DNA of 64,000 nucleotides from Mycolicibacterium grossiae (lineage in GTDB: Bacteria; Actinomycetota; Actinomycetes; Mycobacteriales; Mycobacteriaceae). Position 1 is the first letter of the stretch. Each line of letters begins with the position of its first letter. Below are positions 56,413-64,000 of this stretch, piece by piece. Location of the stretch: assembly GCF_008329645.1 (NCBI RefSeq), contig NZ_CP043474.1, forward strand, positions 4,650,001-4,714,000, written 5' to 3'. The position numbers and the translations under genes are program-made. Under the pieces are notes generated by a model that did no database searches, was not told the origin of the DNA, and saw only the letters and a list, made by a program, of their open reading frames with translations.

Positions 56413-57702
56413 GTGGCCAACAATCGATTCGTCCCGCCGGCGTCCACGCTGGAGGTCCTCGAATCGATCCCCGACTCGACGCTGCGACGGCTGAAGCAGT
56501 ACTCCGGCCGGCTGGCGACCGAGGCGGTGGCCGTCCTCGGTGAGCGGCTGCCGTTCTTCGCCGACCTGGAGGCCTCGCAGCGGGCGAGCGTGCACCTCGT
56601 GGTGCAGACGGCGGTCGTCAACTTCGTCGAGTGGATGCGCGACCCGCACAGCAACGTCAGCTACACCGCGCAGGCGTTCGAGGTGGTGCCTCAGGAACTC
56701 ACCCGCCGCATCGCGCTGCGTCAGACGGTGGAGATGGTGCGGGTCACGATGGAGTACTTCGAGGAGGTCGTGCCGCTGCTCGCCCGTAGCGAGGAGCAGG
56801 TGACGGCGCTGACTGCGGGCATCCTGCGGTACAGCCGCGACCTCGCCTTCGCCGCCGCCACGGCGTACGCCGACGCCGCGGAGGCCCGCGGTGCGTGGGA
56901 CACCCGGATGGAGGCCAACGTCGTCGACGCCGTGGTGCGTGGCAGCGTCGGCGCCGAGCTGCAATCGCAGGCGGCCGCCCTCAACTGGGATGCCACCGCG
57001 CCGGCGACGGTCGTCGTCGGCTCGCCGCACCCGGACCGTGCCGACTTCGTCAGCGACGACGTGCATGCCATCGTCGGCAGGCACGGCCGCTCGGCGCTGT
57101 CCGACGTGCACGGCACGTGGCTGATCGCCATCGTCTCGGGCCACCTCAGCCCCACCGACCGCATGCTGGCGGAGTTGCTGGGGGTCTTCGCCGACGGCCC
57201 GGTGGTGATCGGCCCGACCGCCGCGACGCTGTCGGCCGCGCACTACAGCGCGGTCGAGGCGATCGCCGGCATGACCGCAGTGGCGGGGTGGAGCGGCGCC
57301 CCGCGCCCCGTCTCGGCCAGGGAACTCCTGCCCGAACGCGCGCTTATGGGCGACCAGACGGCGCTGGCCGCCCTCGCCACCGAGGTGATGCGGCCGCTGG
57401 CCGACGCCGGGCCGGCGCTGACCGAGACGCTCGACGCCTACCTCGACTCCGGGGGTGCCATCGAAGCGTGCGCACGCAAACTGTTCGTTCATCCAAATAC
57501 GGTTCGCTACCGCCTCAAGCGGATCACCGACTTCACCGGACGCGACCCGATGCTGCCGCGGGACGCCTACGTGCTGAGAGTTGCCACGACGGTGGGACGG
57601 CTCGGCCGGCCCCCCGTTCCGACCCTGACCACCCCTGCCGCTGTGGCCCAGGTAACACCCGCTGCGGCGGTCGGCGTCGGCGCAGGTCGGCAGCGCTCTT
57701 AG
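56413..57702 (+). CDS. mabR: PucR-type regulator MabR of the FAS-II operon
   Basis: 429 aa from GTG 56413. The C-terminal HTH of the CdaR/PucR kind is GAIEACARKLFVHPNTVRYRL (about 355-376). It is the orthologue of Rv2242/MabR, which binds the fabD promoter and controls mycolate synthesis, possibly sensing long-chain acyl-CoA. It lies directly upstream of fabD on the same strand with its target operator between them. Confidence 0.93.
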   Translation: MANNRFVPPASTLEVLESIPDSTLRRLKQYSGRLATEAVAVLGERLPFFADLEASQRASVHLVVQTAVVNFVEWMRDPHSNVSYTAQAFEVVPQELTRRIALRQTVEMVRVTMEYFEEVVPLLARSEEQVTALTAGILRYSRDLAFAAATAYADAAEARGAWDTRMEANVVDAVVRGSVGAELQSQAAALNWDATAPATVVVGSPHPDRADFVSDDVHAIVGRHGRSALSDVHGTWLIAIVSGHLSPTDRMLAELLGVFADGPVVIGPTAATLSAAHYSAVEAIAGMTAVAGWSGAPRPVSARELLPERALMGDQTALAALATEVMRPLADAGPALTETLDAYLDSGGAIEACARKLFVHPNTVRYRLKRITDFTGRDPMLPRDAYVLRVATTVGRLGRPPVPTLTTPAAVAQVTPAAAVGVGAGRQRS

Positions 57703-57750
57703 AGAAGGAACGTCGCGACGCGGTATCGATGACGTCCCATCGCGGGCCCA

Positions 57751-57771
57751 TTTTGTAGAGGGTCCACAAAA
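57751..57771 (+). promoter_or_regulatory. Candidate MabR operator and FAS-II promoter
   Basis: TTTTGT-N9-ACAAAA (57751-57771), the inverted repeat I recall as the MabR site. A possible -10 CATAAT lies at 57787-57792, so the operator would cover the -35 region of the fabD promoter. fabD starts 45 bases further on with no clear ribosome site. Confidence 0.65.
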
Positions 57772-57836
57772 ACCTAAGACGAGGTTCATAATCTCTTACA
57801 CCGCCCGAATCCGTCTTCACAGTGTTTTCTTAATTC

Positions 57837-58769
57837 GTGCCTCACGAACCCGTGCTTGCCCTGCTTGCGCCAGGACAGGGATCTCAGACCCCCGGCATGC
57901 TCTCCCCGTGGCTGGAGCTGCCCGGCGCCGACGAGCGCGTCGCCGCGTGGTCCGAGGCGATCGGCCTCGACCTCGCCCGGCTCGGCACCACCGCCACCGC
58001 CGAGGAGATCACCGACACCGCGGTCACCCAGCCGCTGGTGGTCGCCGCGACGCTGCTGGCCTTCGACGAGGTCACCAAGCGCGGTCTGCTGAACGGCAAG
58101 TCCACGGTCACCGCGGGCCACTCGGTCGGTGAGATCGCCGCCTACGCCATCGCCGGCGTGCTGGCCGCCGACGACGCCGTCACCCTGGCCGCCACCCGCG
58201 GCGCGGAGATGGCCAAGGCGTGCGCGCTGGAGCCCACCGGCATGGCCGCGGTCCTCGGCGGCGACGAGGCCGAGGTGCTGGGGCGCCTCGAGGCGCTCGA
58301 CCTGGTGCCGGCCAACCGCAACGCCGCGGGACAGATCGTTGCGGCCGGTGCGGTGTCCGCGCTGGACAAGCTCGCCGAGGATCCGCCGGAGAAGGCCCGG
58401 GTGCGCAAGCTCGCCACGGCGGGCGCGTTCCACACCCAGTACATGGCGTCGGCACTGACCGGCTACTCGGCGGCCGCCGACGCGGTCACCGCGCAGGAGC
58501 CGACCACCACGCTGCTGTCCAACGCCGACGGCCAGCCGGTCACCACCGCCGCGGACGCGATGACCAAGCTCGTCGCCCAGCTGACCCGGCCGGTGCGCTG
58601 GGACCTGTGCACCGCCTACCTGCGCGACCAGGCCGCCGGCCCGGTCGCGGCGATCATCGAGTTCCCGCCCGCCGGGACGCTGGTCGGCATCGCCAAACGA
58701 GAACTTCGGGGTGTGCCGACGTACGCCGTCAAGACCCCCGCAGACCTGGACGGGCTCGCTGAGCTGTAG
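57837..58769 (+). CDS. fabD: Malonyl-CoA:ACP transacylase FabD
   Basis: 310 aa from GTG 57837. Loads malonyl onto AcpM for FAS-II. GQGSQ at 13-17 and the nucleophile Ser96 in GHSVGE are present, with the catalytic His in AGAFHTQ. A GTG at 57852 would start as MLALLAPGQG, closer to the M. tuberculosis start MIALLAPGQG; no Shine-Dalgarno decides. First gene of the mycolate operon. Confidence 0.96.
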   Translation: MPHEPVLALLAPGQGSQTPGMLSPWLELPGADERVAAWSEAIGLDLARLGTTATAEEITDTAVTQPLVVAATLLAFDEVTKRGLLNGKSTVTAGHSVGEIAAYAIAGVLAADDAVTLAATRGAEMAKACALEPTGMAAVLGGDEAEVLGRLEALDLVPANRNAAGQIVAAGAVSALDKLAEDPPEKARVRKLATAGAFHTQYMASALTGYSAAADAVTAQEPTTTLLSNADGQPVTTAADAMTKLVAQLTRPVRWDLCTAYLRDQAAGPVAAIIEFPPAGTLVGIAKRELRGVPTYAVKTPADLDGLAEL

Positions 58770-58863
58770 CGCGACCCGCCAGAACCACCGAACACCCGAG
58801 CAGTACGTCATGCGGCACTCCACCCCGGAGTGCCGAATCGCCAAGAAGATAGAAGGAGCCACT

Positions 58864-59160
58864 GTGGCTGCCAGCCAGGAAGAAATCATCGCCGGTCTCG
58901 CCGAGATCATCGAAGAGGTCACGGGCATCGAGCCGTCCGAGGTGACCCCGGAGAAGAGCTTCGTCGACGACCTGGACATCGACTCGCTGTCGATGGTGGA
59001 GATCGCGGTGCAGACCGAGGACAAGTACGGCGTGAAGATCCCCGACGAGGACCTCGCCGGCCTGCGCACCGTCGGTGACGTCGTCGCCTACATCCAGAAG
59101 CTCGAGGAAGAGAACCCCGAGGCTGCCGCCGCGCTGCGCGAGAAGTTCGGCTCGGAATGA
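58864..59160 (+). CDS. acpM: Meromycolate acyl carrier protein AcpM
   Basis: 98 aa from GTG 58864. DLDIDSLSMVEI carries the phosphopantetheine Ser41. It carries acyl chains in FAS-II. It lacks most of the C-terminal tail of the 115-aa M. tuberculosis protein, as is usual in fast growers. Stop overlaps kasA (ATGA). Confidence 0.96.
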   Translation: MAASQEEIIAGLAEIIEEVTGIEPSEVTPEKSFVDDLDIDSLSMVEIAVQTEDKYGVKIPDEDLAGLRTVGDVVAYIQKLEEENPEAAAALREKFGSE

Positions 59161-60407
59161 CCCGTCCTTCCACTGCTAACGGCGGGTTCCCGAGTGTCGT
59201 GGTGACCGCCGTCGAGGCCACCACGTCCCTCGCGGCAGACATCGAGAGCACGTGGAAGGGCCTGCTGGCGGGCGAAAGCGGCATCCGCGTCCTCGAGGAT
59301 GACTTCGTCACCAAGTGGGACCTTCCGGTGCGCATCGGCGGTCACCTGGTCGACGACGTCGACAGCCACATGACTCGCATCGACATGCGTCGCATGTCGT
59401 ACGTGCAGCGCATGTCCAAGCTGTTGGCCGGTCGACTCTGGGAGAACGCGGGCAAGCCCGAGGTCGACCCGGACCGGTTCGCCGTGATCATCGGCACCGG
59501 CCTGGGTGGCGGCGAGAAGATCGTCGAGACCTACGACGCGATGAACGAGGGCGGGCCCCGCAAGGTGTCCCCGCTCGCCGTTCAGATGATCATGCCCAAC
59601 GGTGCGGCGGCGGTCGCCGGCCTGGAGCTGGGCGCCCGCGCCGGGGTCATCACCCCGGTCTCGGCGTGCTCGTCCGGGTCGGAGGCCATCGCCCACGGCT
59701 GGCGCCAGGTCGTCATGGGTGACGCGGACTTCGCGGTCGTCGGCGGCGTGGAGGGCGGCATCGAAGCGCTGCCCATCGCGGCGTTCTCGATGATGCGCGC
59801 CATGTCGACCCGCAACGAGGATCCGGCCGGCGCGTCGCGCCCGTTCGACAAGAACCGGGACGGCTTCGTGTTCGGCGAGGCCGGCTGCATGATGATCATC
59901 GAGACCGAGGAGCACGCCAAGGCCCGCGGCGCCAAGCCGCTGGCCCGGTTGATGGGGGCCGGCATCACGTCGGACGCCTTCCACATGGTGGCTCCCGCGG
60001 CGGACGGCGCACGCGCCGGCGCGGCGATGAAGCGGGCGTTGGAGACGGCAGGCCTGTCCCCCAGTGACATCCAGCACGTCAACGCGCACGCGACGGCCAC
60101 GCCGATCGGTGACACCGCGGAGGCCAACGCCATTCGCGTCGCCGGTGTGGAGCACGCCGCGGTCTACGCGCCGAAGTCGGCGCTGGGCCACTCGATCGGT
60201 GCCGTGGGCGCTCTGGAGTCGGCGTTGACGGTCATGGCGCTGCGTGACGGCGTCATTCCCCCGACGCTGAACTACGAGACGCCCGACCCCGAGATCGATC
60301 TCGATGTCGTTGCGGGTGAGCCTCGGTACGGCGACTACCAGTACGCCATCAACAACTCGTTCGGCTTCGGTGGACACAATGTCGCCCTGGCCTTCGGGCG
60401 CTACTGA
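59157..60407 (+). CDS. kasA: Beta-ketoacyl-ACP synthase KasA
   Basis: 416 aa. Condensing enzyme for meromycolate elongation. The Cys171-His311-His345 triad matches M. tuberculosis numbering exactly (VSACSSGS, NAHATAT, ALGHSIG). Target of thiolactomycin and some other inhibitors. Coupled to acpM by a 4-base overlap. Confidence 0.98.
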   Translation: MTRPSTANGGFPSVVVTAVEATTSLAADIESTWKGLLAGESGIRVLEDDFVTKWDLPVRIGGHLVDDVDSHMTRIDMRRMSYVQRMSKLLAGRLWENAGKPEVDPDRFAVIIGTGLGGGEKIVETYDAMNEGGPRKVSPLAVQMIMPNGAAAVAGLELGARAGVITPVSACSSGSEAIAHGWRQVVMGDADFAVVGGVEGGIEALPIAAFSMMRAMSTRNEDPAGASRPFDKNRDGFVFGEAGCMMIIETEEHAKARGAKPLARLMGAGITSDAFHMVAPAADGARAGAAMKRALETAGLSPSDIQHVNAHATATPIGDTAEANAIRVAGVEHAAVYAPKSALGHSIGAVGALESALTVMALRDGVIPPTLNYETPDPEIDLDVVAGEPRYGDYQYAINNSFGFGGHNVALAFGRY

Positions 60408-60435
60408 CGGTCGAGAAGGGAACGTTCGAGCAGCA

Positions 60436-61698
60436 ATGGCAGGGTTGACCCGACAGTCGACCGGCGACGGTTTCCCCAACGTCGTCGTCACCGGTTTCGC
60501 GATGACGACGGCGTTGGCGACCGATGCCGAGGGCACCTGGAAGCGGCTGCTCGACGGTGAGAGCGGCATCCGGCTGCTGGATGACCCGTTCGTCGACGAG
60601 TACGACCTGCCGGTCCGCATCGGTGGACATCTGCTGGAGGACTTCGAGGACGAGCTGACGCGCGACGAACTGCGCCGGCTGTCCTACCTGCAGAAGATGT
60701 CCACCGTGCTGGGCCGCCGGGCATGGGAGAACGCAGGTTCCCCCACGGTCGATCCCCGGCGTCTGCTGGTGTCGATCGGCACCGGCATGGGCAGCAGCGA
60801 GGAGCTGCTCTACGCCTACGACGGCATGCGGGAGAAGGGCCCCGACGCGGTCTCCCCGCTGGCCGTGCAGATGTACATGCCCAACTCCCCCGCGGCGGCG
60901 GTCGGTCTGGAGCGCAACGCCCGGGCCGGCGTCGTCACCCCCGTGTCGGCGTGCGCGTCGGGCTCGGAGGGCATCGCGACCGCCTGGCGGTCGGTGGTGC
61001 TCGGCGACGCCGACGTCGCCATCTGCGGCGGGGTGGAGACACGCATCGAGGCGGTGCCCATCGCCGGGTTCGCCCAGATGCGCATCGTGCTCTCGACCAC
61101 CAACGACGATCCCGCGGGCGCCTGCCGCCCGTTCGACGTCGACCGCAACGGCTTCGTCTTCGGCGAGGCCGGCGCGTTGATGGTCATCGAGACCGAGGAG
61201 CACGCGAAGGCCCGCGGCGCGAACATCATCGCGCGGCTCATGGGCGCCGCCGTCACCTCGGACGGCTATCACATCGTGGCCCCGGACCCCTCCGGCGAGC
61301 AGGCCGGCCGGGCCATGAGCCGGGCCATCGAACTGGCCGGGTTGCAGCCCGGCGACATCGACCACGTCAACGCGCACGCCACCGGCACCTCGGTGGGCGA
61401 CGTGGCCGAGGGCAAGGCCATCAACAACGCCCTGGGCGCCAACCGGCCCGCGGTGTACGCGCCGAAGTCGGCGCTCGGGCACTCGGTCGGCGCCGTCGGC
61501 GCGGTCGAGTCGATCCTGACGGTGCTCGCCCTGCGCGACGGTGTCGTCCCGCCCACCCTGAACCTGCGCAACCTCGATCCGGAGATCGATCTGGACGTGG
61601 TGGCCGGGGAACCACGACGGGGCAATTACGAGTACGCGATCAACAACTCATTCGGATTCGGCGGCCACAACGTGGCGCTCGCGTTCGGAAGGTACTGA
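60436..61698 (+). CDS. kasB: Beta-ketoacyl-ACP synthase KasB
   Basis: 420 aa from ATG 60436. Paralogue of KasA acting on longer chains. Active Cys173 in VSACASGS with His in NAHATGT and ALGHSVG. The start lies 28 bases past kasA. Slightly shorter N-terminus than the 438-aa tuberculosis protein. Confidence 0.97.
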   Translation: MAGLTRQSTGDGFPNVVVTGFAMTTALATDAEGTWKRLLDGESGIRLLDDPFVDEYDLPVRIGGHLLEDFEDELTRDELRRLSYLQKMSTVLGRRAWENAGSPTVDPRRLLVSIGTGMGSSEELLYAYDGMREKGPDAVSPLAVQMYMPNSPAAAVGLERNARAGVVTPVSACASGSEGIATAWRSVVLGDADVAICGGVETRIEAVPIAGFAQMRIVLSTTNDDPAGACRPFDVDRNGFVFGEAGALMVIETEEHAKARGANIIARLMGAAVTSDGYHIVAPDPSGEQAGRAMSRAIELAGLQPGDIDHVNAHATGTSVGDVAEGKAINNALGANRPAVYAPKSALGHSVGAVGAVESILTVLALRDGVVPPTLNLRNLDPEIDLDVVAGEPRRGNYEYAINNSFGFGGHNVALAFGRY

Positions 61699-61743
61699 CT
61701 TCCCGGCGGTGACGCCGAAGTCGGGGAACTACAGGAGGTTTGG

Positions 61744-63165
61744 ATGACGACCATGGCCCCGGAGACTGCCGCCGAGTCCCTCGACCCGCGCGACCCGCTG
61801 CTGCGCCTCGCCACGTTCTTCGACGACGGCAGCGTCGAGCTGCTGCACGAGCGCGACAAGTCCGGCGTGCTGGCCGCGTCGGGCACCGTCAACGGCGTGC
61901 GCACCATCGCCTTCTGCACCGACGGCACCGTCATGGGCGGCGCCATGGGCATCGAGGGCTGCAAGCACATCGTGGACGCCTACGACACCGCGATCGAGGA
62001 GCAGAGCCCGATCGTCGGCATCTGGCACTCCGGCGGTGCCCGGCTGGCCGAGGGCGTGCGCGCCCTGCATGCCGTGGGTCAGGTCTTCGAGGCGATGATC
62101 CGCGCCTCCGGCTACGTCCCGCAGATCTCCGTCGTCGTCGGCTTCGCCGCCGGTGGCGCCGCGTACGGTCCCGCGCTGACCGACGTCGTCATCATGGCCC
62201 CGGAGGGCCGCGTGTTCGTCACCGGACCCGACGTGGTCCGCAGCGTCACCGGTGAGGACGTCGACATGGCGTCGCTCGGCGGCCCGGACACCCACCACAA
62301 GAAGTCCGGCGTCTGCCACATCGTCGCCGACGACGAACTCGACGCCTACGAGCGCGGCCGCCGCCTCGTCGGCCTGTTCTGCCAGCAGGGCCACTTCGAC
62401 CGCAGCAAGGCCGAGGCCGGCGACACCGATCTCGCGGCGCTGCTGCCCGATTCGGCCCGCCGCGCCTACGACGTGCACCCGCTGGTGAGCGCCCTGCTCG
62501 ACGCCGACGCCCCGTTCGAGGAGTTCCAGGCCAAGTGGGCCCCCTCGATGGTGGTCGGCCTCGGCCGCCTGGCGGGCCGCTCGGTCGGCGTGCTGGCCAA
62601 CAACCCGCTGCGCCTGGGCGGCTGCCTGAACTCCGAGAGTGCCGAGAAGGCAGCGCGTTTCGTGCGGCTGTGCGACGCGTTCGGCATCCCGCTCGTCGTG
62701 GTCGTCGACGTGCCCGGCTACCTGCCCGGCGTCGACCAGGAGTGGGGCGGCGTGGTGCGCCGCGGCGCGAAGCTGCTGCACGCGTTCGGCGAGGCGACCG
62801 TGCCGCGGGTGACGCTGGTGACCCGCAAGATCTACGGCGGCGCCTACATCGCGATGAACTCCCGCTCGCTCGGCGCCACCAAGGTGTTCGCGTGGCCGGA
62901 CGCCGAGGTCGCCGTCATGGGCGCCAAGGCCGCGGTCGGCATCCTGCACAAGCGCAAGCTCGCGGCCGCCGCGCCCGAGGAGCGCGAGGCGCTGCACGAG
63001 CAGCTCGCCGCCGAGCACGAGAAGATCGCCGGCGGCGTGGACAGCGCCATCGAAATCGGCGTCGTCGACGCCAAGATCGACCCGGCGCACACTCGCAGCG
63101 TGGTGACCCAGGCGCTCGCCGAGGCCCCCGCCCGCCGCGGCCGCCACAAGAACATCCCGCTGTAA
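61744..63165 (+). CDS. accD6: Acyl-CoA carboxylase beta subunit AccD6
   Basis: 473 aa, ATG 61744 with AGGAGG at 5 bases. Carboxyltransferase that, with AccA3, makes malonyl-CoA for FAS-I/II. GIWHSGGARLAEG and AAGGAAYGPALTD form the acyl-CoA side and KIYGGAYIAMNSRSLGA the biotin side. Last gene of the operon, 45 bases after kasB. Confidence 0.97.
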   Translation: MTTMAPETAAESLDPRDPLLRLATFFDDGSVELLHERDKSGVLAASGTVNGVRTIAFCTDGTVMGGAMGIEGCKHIVDAYDTAIEEQSPIVGIWHSGGARLAEGVRALHAVGQVFEAMIRASGYVPQISVVVGFAAGGAAYGPALTDVVIMAPEGRVFVTGPDVVRSVTGEDVDMASLGGPDTHHKKSGVCHIVADDELDAYERGRRLVGLFCQQGHFDRSKAEAGDTDLAALLPDSARRAYDVHPLVSALLDADAPFEEFQAKWAPSMVVGLGRLAGRSVGVLANNPLRLGGCLNSESAEKAARFVRLCDAFGIPLVVVVDVPGYLPGVDQEWGGVVRRGAKLLHAFGEATVPRVTLVTRKIYGGAYIAMNSRSLGATKVFAWPDAEVAVMGAKAAVGILHKRKLAAAAPEEREALHEQLAAEHEKIAGGVDSAIEIGVVDAKIDPAHTRSVVTQALAEAPARRGRHKNIPL

Positions 63166-63182
63166 CCCCCCGCCCACTCGGG

Positions 63183-63229
63183 ATTTCGGCGCGCTCACGT
63201 TCGCTCAGCGAATGTGAGCGCGCCGAAAT
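63183..63229. terminator. Bidirectional terminator after accD6
   Basis: ATTTCGGCGCGCTCACGTTC and its complement form a 21-bp stem with a single G-U wobble around CTCAG; A-rich and T-rich ends give a T run on either strand. It separates convergent accD6 and glpD. Confidence 0.88.
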
Positions 63230-63236
63230 CGCTTGG

Positions 63237-64000
63237 TCAGAGGAATTCCGCGGCGACGTCCGTGACGCGTGCGCGGTCGGCGGCGACCAGGCCGATGCGG
63301 GTGCGCCGGTCGACGACGTCGTCGACGGTCAGCGCGCCCTCGTGGGTGACCGCGTACTCGAACTCCGCGCGGGTGACGTCGATGCCCTCGGCCACCGCGT
63401 CGCGCGGGCGGTCACCCGTCGCCGCGGCGAACACGTGCGACGCCTCCGCGCCGTAGCGCGCCACCAGTGACCGGGGCAGCGCGGCGTCCGGCCGGCCGTC
63501 GCCGACGGGATTGGCCGGCGCGCCGACCAGCGGCAGATCGGTGGTGCGGCACGGTCGCGCGGCGATGCGCCGCTCGGCGAGCGCACGGTCCAGCACGTCC
63601 TGCGCCATGTACCGGTACTCGGTGAGCTTGCCGCCGATGACGCTGAAGACGCCGTTGGCCGATTCGGTGACCGCGTGGTCACGCGAGACGTCCGCGGTGC
63701 GGCCGCGCCCGTCGGCGCCGACGGCACCGGTGTCGATGAGCGGCCGCAGCCCGGCGTAGGCGCCGATGACGTCGGACTCGGTGAGCGCGACGTCGAGCGC
63801 GGTGTTGACGGTGGCGAGCAGGAACGCGACCTCGTCGGGCGTCGGTTGGGGTTCGTCCGGGATCGGCCCCGGCGCATCCTCGTCGGTGAGCCCCAGGTAT
63901 ACCCGGCCGAGCTGCTCGGGCATCGCGAACACGAAGCGGTTCAGCTCGCCGGGGATCGGGACCGTCAACGCGGCCGTCGGGTGCCCGAACGCCGCCGCAT
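63237..64000 (-). CDS. glpD: Glycerol-3-phosphate dehydrogenase GlpD, C-terminal part
   Basis: Cut by the right edge; about 254 C-terminal residues are seen, reading open to base 64000. SVIGGKLTEYRYMAQDV (the GGKLTTYR-like FAD motif) and the C-terminal helical domain typical of FAD-dependent GlpD are present. It oxidises glycerol-3-phosphate to dihydroxyacetone phosphate with transfer to quinone. Position corresponds to glpD1 of M. tuberculosis. No start inside the window: internal start codons are not the real ones. Confidence 0.93.
   Translation of the reverse strand, partial: AAAFGHPTAALTVPIPGELNRFVFAMPEQLGRVYLGLTDEDAPGPIPDEPQPTPDEVAFLLATVNTALDVALTESDVIGAYAGLRPLIDTGAVGADGRGRTADVSRDHAVTESANGVFSVIGGKLTEYRYMAQDVLDRALAERRIAARPCRTTDLPLVGAPANPVGDGRPDAALPRSLVARYGAEASHVFAAATGDRPRDAVAEGIDVTRAEFEYAVTHEGALTVDDVVDRRTRIGLVAADRARVTDVAAEFL

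Overview
The window is a piece of mycobacterial chromosome, most likely from a fast-growing environmental Mycolicibacterium. GC is high. The gene order matches the M. tuberculosis Rv2215-Rv2249c block almost gene for gene: dlaT, a TIGR01777 epimerase, lipB, lipA, an Rv2219-like membrane protein, glnA1, glnE, glnA2, two Hip1/CaeA-type hydrolases, panB, a CYTH-CHAD protein, rnpB, RNase H/phosphatase, a zinc-ribbon protein, a NIF3 protein, ptkA, ptpA, SURF1, tRNA-Val, ahpE, DUF3052, aceE, mabR, fabD-acpM-kasA-kasB-accD6 and glpD. Both ends are cut: a small minus-strand gene at the left edge and glpD at the right.

Regions. 1-7.6 kb: lipoate-dependent dehydrogenase component, lipoate synthesis and a secreted amidohydrolase. 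7.6-17.7 kb: the glutamine synthetase cluster (glnA1, its adenylyltransferase glnE, glnA2) with a candidate GlnR operator, interrupted by a threonine aldolase with a frameshift, two DoxX paralogues, an LLM flavin oxidoreductase and a thioesterase. 17.7-25.8 kb: exported serine hydrolases, a wax ester/triacylglycerol synthase, panB, a crotonase and CYTH-CHAD. 25.8-41.7 kb: an integrated genetic element. 41.7-53.4 kb: rnpB and conserved mycobacterial genes. 53.5-63.2 kb: aceE, then the FAS-II/mycolate operon with its PucR-type regulator MabR and a matching operator upstream of fabD.

The main accessory feature is the 15.8-kb element. It is bounded by 28-bp direct repeats (25820-25847 and 41657-41684) made from the 3' end of the RNase P RNA gene. 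From the right end it carries a tyrosine integrase, an XRE repressor whose likely promoter would give a leaderless mRNA, and a divergent excisionase. A tightly overlapping leftward operon of small DNA-binding and replication-type genes follows (zinc finger, replisome organiser-like, ParB/HTH-like, WhiB-like, HTH). That operon ends in a helical protein and a 1,328-residue tape-measure protein with two peptidoglycan-cutting domains. There is no terminase, portal, capsid, tail tube or tail tip gene. The left arm has a HicA-like toxin pair, small unknowns, four tandem proteins that look like DUF6907, and an IS1081-like insertion. The content and size (about 14.5 kb without the IS) suggest a phage satellite or a strongly reduced prophage that would depend on a helper phage.

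Smaller oddities: five tandem 26-bp repeats that include the glnA1 stop codon, a 5-bp duplication that frameshifts the threonine aldolase, and a fused oxidoreductase-methyltransferase ending right against rnpB with a divergent XRE-cupin regulator.
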